From: a virus | IMG/VR virus record: IMGVR_UViG_3300046007_009559 | Location: 1 to 20,533 of that record | Length of the DNA: 20,533 bases | Reading direction: 5' to 3' (one strand) | Shown here: positions 19,536 through 20,533 of the stretch, piece by piece | Numbering within the stretch: the stretch's first letter is position 1 | Layout: each line of letters begins with the position of its first letter | The notes under the pieces: model-generated | Seen by the model: the letters and a program-made list of their open reading frames with translations, nothing else | Databases searched by the model: none | What the model was told of the DNA's origin: nothing | Position numbers and translations under genes: made by a program

Positions 19536-19652
19536 GGGTAATTTATCAAACACCTAAACACCATCTATCAACAATTAAAATCAAGTGCTACTAGGAGAGG
19601 TATTCCTTTTAGGTTAACCAAACTGCAATTATATGGATTAGATTACCCTACA

Positions 19653-19865
19653 GTGTGTCCAATATTAGGTATCCCCCTCAAATGGAATAAAGGTAAAGCC
19701 TATGATAACTCCTATAGTTTTGATAGAATTGATAATAATGGTGCGTATGAAATAGGAAATATTGTTGTGGTATCTAATCGTGCTAATAGACTTAAGGGTA
19801 ATGCAACGGTTGAAGAATTAGTTAAGATTGCGGAGTTCTATAAAAATATTGACAATTTAAAATAA
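19653..19865 (+). CDS. HNH-like (endonuclease VII-like) protein, start uncertain
   Basis: From the first canonical start (GTG, 19653) the 70 codons read CPILGIPLKWNKGK, then SFDRIDNNGAYEIGNIVVVS and NRANRLKGNATVEEL. This is the phage HNH/endonuclease VII-like pattern (C-x-x-L-G-x-P-L, S-x-D-R-I-D, Y-x-x-G-N, S-x-x-A-N-x-x-K). Related-looking sequence continues upstream in frame to about 19545 (KSSATRRGIPFRLTKLQLYG), but there is no ATG, GTG or TTG there. It shares the terL frame, separated by two stops. HNH proteins near terminases can assist DNA cutting; this one may be degraded or use a rare start. Confidence 0.55.
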   Translation: MCPILGIPLKWNKGKAYDNSYSFDRIDNNGAYEIGNIVVVSNRANRLKGNATVEELVKIAEFYKNIDNLK

Positions 19866-20250
19866 GGCATTATAATTAATCATAACACGGCTCTGAGTCA
19901 CGAGAGTTCTTTAAATTTATCGTACTGACTGATGGAAAGACATCACTATGAATAAAACAATATGGTTTTGTCACGATGATAACGTGCGCTAAGAGAGCTT
20001 AATCAACTACACCATGTTGTTTTATTGATAGTACGCGCATAGCGCACCGGTAATGGCACGACGCTCAGAAATAGGAGACTTGGGATTGGCTGAAAGTATG
20101 CCAACAAATACTGAGATTACTATCAAATTTCCTCAGCCTATCGGGAATTAAATAAGATAGGAGCGCATCGAACCAGCTTATGCGTAGTGAGTGGACTGGT
20201 GACTGCTGGAAAGACAGCAACTATCAAATCCCCTCAAATATCTAATCAAA
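19866..20250. ncRNA. Strongly structured non-coding segment (candidate RNA)
   Basis: No convincing gene. A 21-bp stem (19946-19966 with 20011-20031; one mismatch, one G-U) encloses a loop whose GTGCGCTA (19984-19991) can pair perfectly with TAGCGCAC (20040-20047) outside it, a pseudoknot. Two hairpins share the loop GAAAGA: GATG/CATC (19931-19944) and TGCTG/CAGCA (20204-20219). More stems: CCTATC/GATAGG (20137-20161) and CGCAT/ATGCG (20164-20184). Known RNA family not identified; the strand is presumed plus. Confidence 0.5.
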
Positions 20251-20253
20251 TCC

Positions 20254-20283
20254 TTGACAAAACCCACTAACTTGTGGTAATGT
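20254..20283 (+). promoter_or_regulatory. Rightward promoter for the HU-family gene
   Basis: TTGACA (20254-20259), 18-nt spacer, TAATGT (20278-20283), 45 nt before the ATG. The spacer contains the inverted repeat CCAC-N6-GTGG. Confidence 0.55.
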
Positions 20284-20327
20284 GTTCTTTTCTAACCACC
20301 TTATACTAACCTAAAGGTAAAATAATA

Positions 20328-20533
20328 ATGGCTTTAAAAGAATTCTTACAAGAAGTTAAGTCGCTAAATAGCGATGCGGGTATTCAATTGACCAATGCGG
20401 ATACCCGCACTGTGATTGATAATGTATTCAAAGCATTAACTGCTCAGACATCAATTCGTATTCCAAATTTTGGTGCATTCAAATTGAAAACTCGTGCTGC
20501 TCGTGCTGCAAGAGTAGGTCGTAATCCGTCTAC
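20328..20533 (+). CDS. HU/IHF-family DNA-binding protein, partial
   Basis: The visible 68 residues start MALKEFLQEVKSLNSD and contain IRIPNFGAFKLKTRAARAAR followed by VGRNPST. This is the HU beta-arm signature (F-x-x-F-G-x-F-x-x-x-x-R, then GRNP-x-T). HU-like proteins bend and compact DNA as dimers; phage copies aid replication, packaging or host control. The window ends before the arm tip and last helix. AGGT precedes the ATG and it has its own promoter. Confidence 0.85.
   Translation, partial: MALKEFLQEVKSLNSDAGIQLTNADTRTVIDNVFKALTAQTSIRIPNFGAFKLKTRAARAARVGRNPS

Noticed and set aside
20053-20151. 32-codon plus-strand frame (MARRSEIGDLGLAESM...)
   Set aside because: No ribosome binding site, lies in the structured segment, and stem pairing explains the sequence better; a short peptide is not excluded.
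19866-20250. Possible group I intron, given the neighbouring HNH ORF
   Set aside because: I could not find the P7 core elements, and terL is complete with a normal stop, so there is no split gene to splice.
1-20533. tRNA genes, CRISPR arrays and transposases
   Set aside because: I saw no T-loop GGTTCRANTCC pattern with a cloverleaf, no regularly spaced direct repeats with unique spacers, and no transposase-like protein.

Overview
This window looks like part of a double-stranded DNA bacteriophage (or prophage) genome. The evidence is a terminase small/large pair, a primase-polymerase/helicase fusion, a RecA-like ATPase next to a probable single-strand binding protein, and a dense run of tiny overlapping genes with strong AGGAG-type ribosome binding sites. 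The DNA is AT-rich. Promoters fit the sigma70 consensus, and several small proteins have the look of gammaproteobacterial phages (inference; I cannot name the host).

Layout. From 1 to about 14100 everything is transcribed leftward (minus strand) in a series of short units, each with its own TTGACN promoter. They are: (i) 14078-9928, three small genes (two possible ribbon-helix-helix), a prim-pol/DUF3987 replication protein and one unknown; (ii) 9765-9361, two small genes; (iii) 9308-8886, one DUF1566-like gene; (iv) 8821-4616, a long operon of about 20 very small genes ending at a Rho-independent terminator; (v) 4512-2571, a second small-gene operon; (vi) 2527-2034; (vii) 1970-889, the RecA-like ATPase and a helix-turn-helix protein; (viii) 796-1, the SSB-like protein and the start of another gene. 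Many genes in these operons are shorter than 60 codons and are tied together by ATGA or TAATG stop-start overlaps. I translated them by hand, including at least seven single-pass membrane micropeptides and two Cys-rich peptides of 16 and 22 residues.

Between 14080 and 15640 lies a 1.5 kb non-coding control region. It holds ten GGTACC palindromes around an AT-rich tract (a likely replication origin), a GC-richer island full of inverted repeats, and a cluster of palindromes leading to a rightward promoter. From 15643 rightward there is a four-gene cassette (42-aa membrane protein, Cys-rich 228-aa protein, 27-aa membrane peptide, 70-aa unknown) flanked by direct repeats. An attenuator-like leader follows, then the packaging genes (terS, two small ORFs, terL), an HNH-like ORF without a normal start codon, a strongly structured 300-nt non-coding segment, and the start of an HU-family gene cut by the window end.

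The most notable unexplained signals are: a 16-bp operator-like palindrome (consensus TTGAYAANAACGTCAA) at the -35 region of at least five promoters on both strands; the GGTACC iteron field; the pseudoknotted RNA-like segment before the HU gene; and the duplicated CxNCGDSKC micropeptide, one copy of which overprints another gene.
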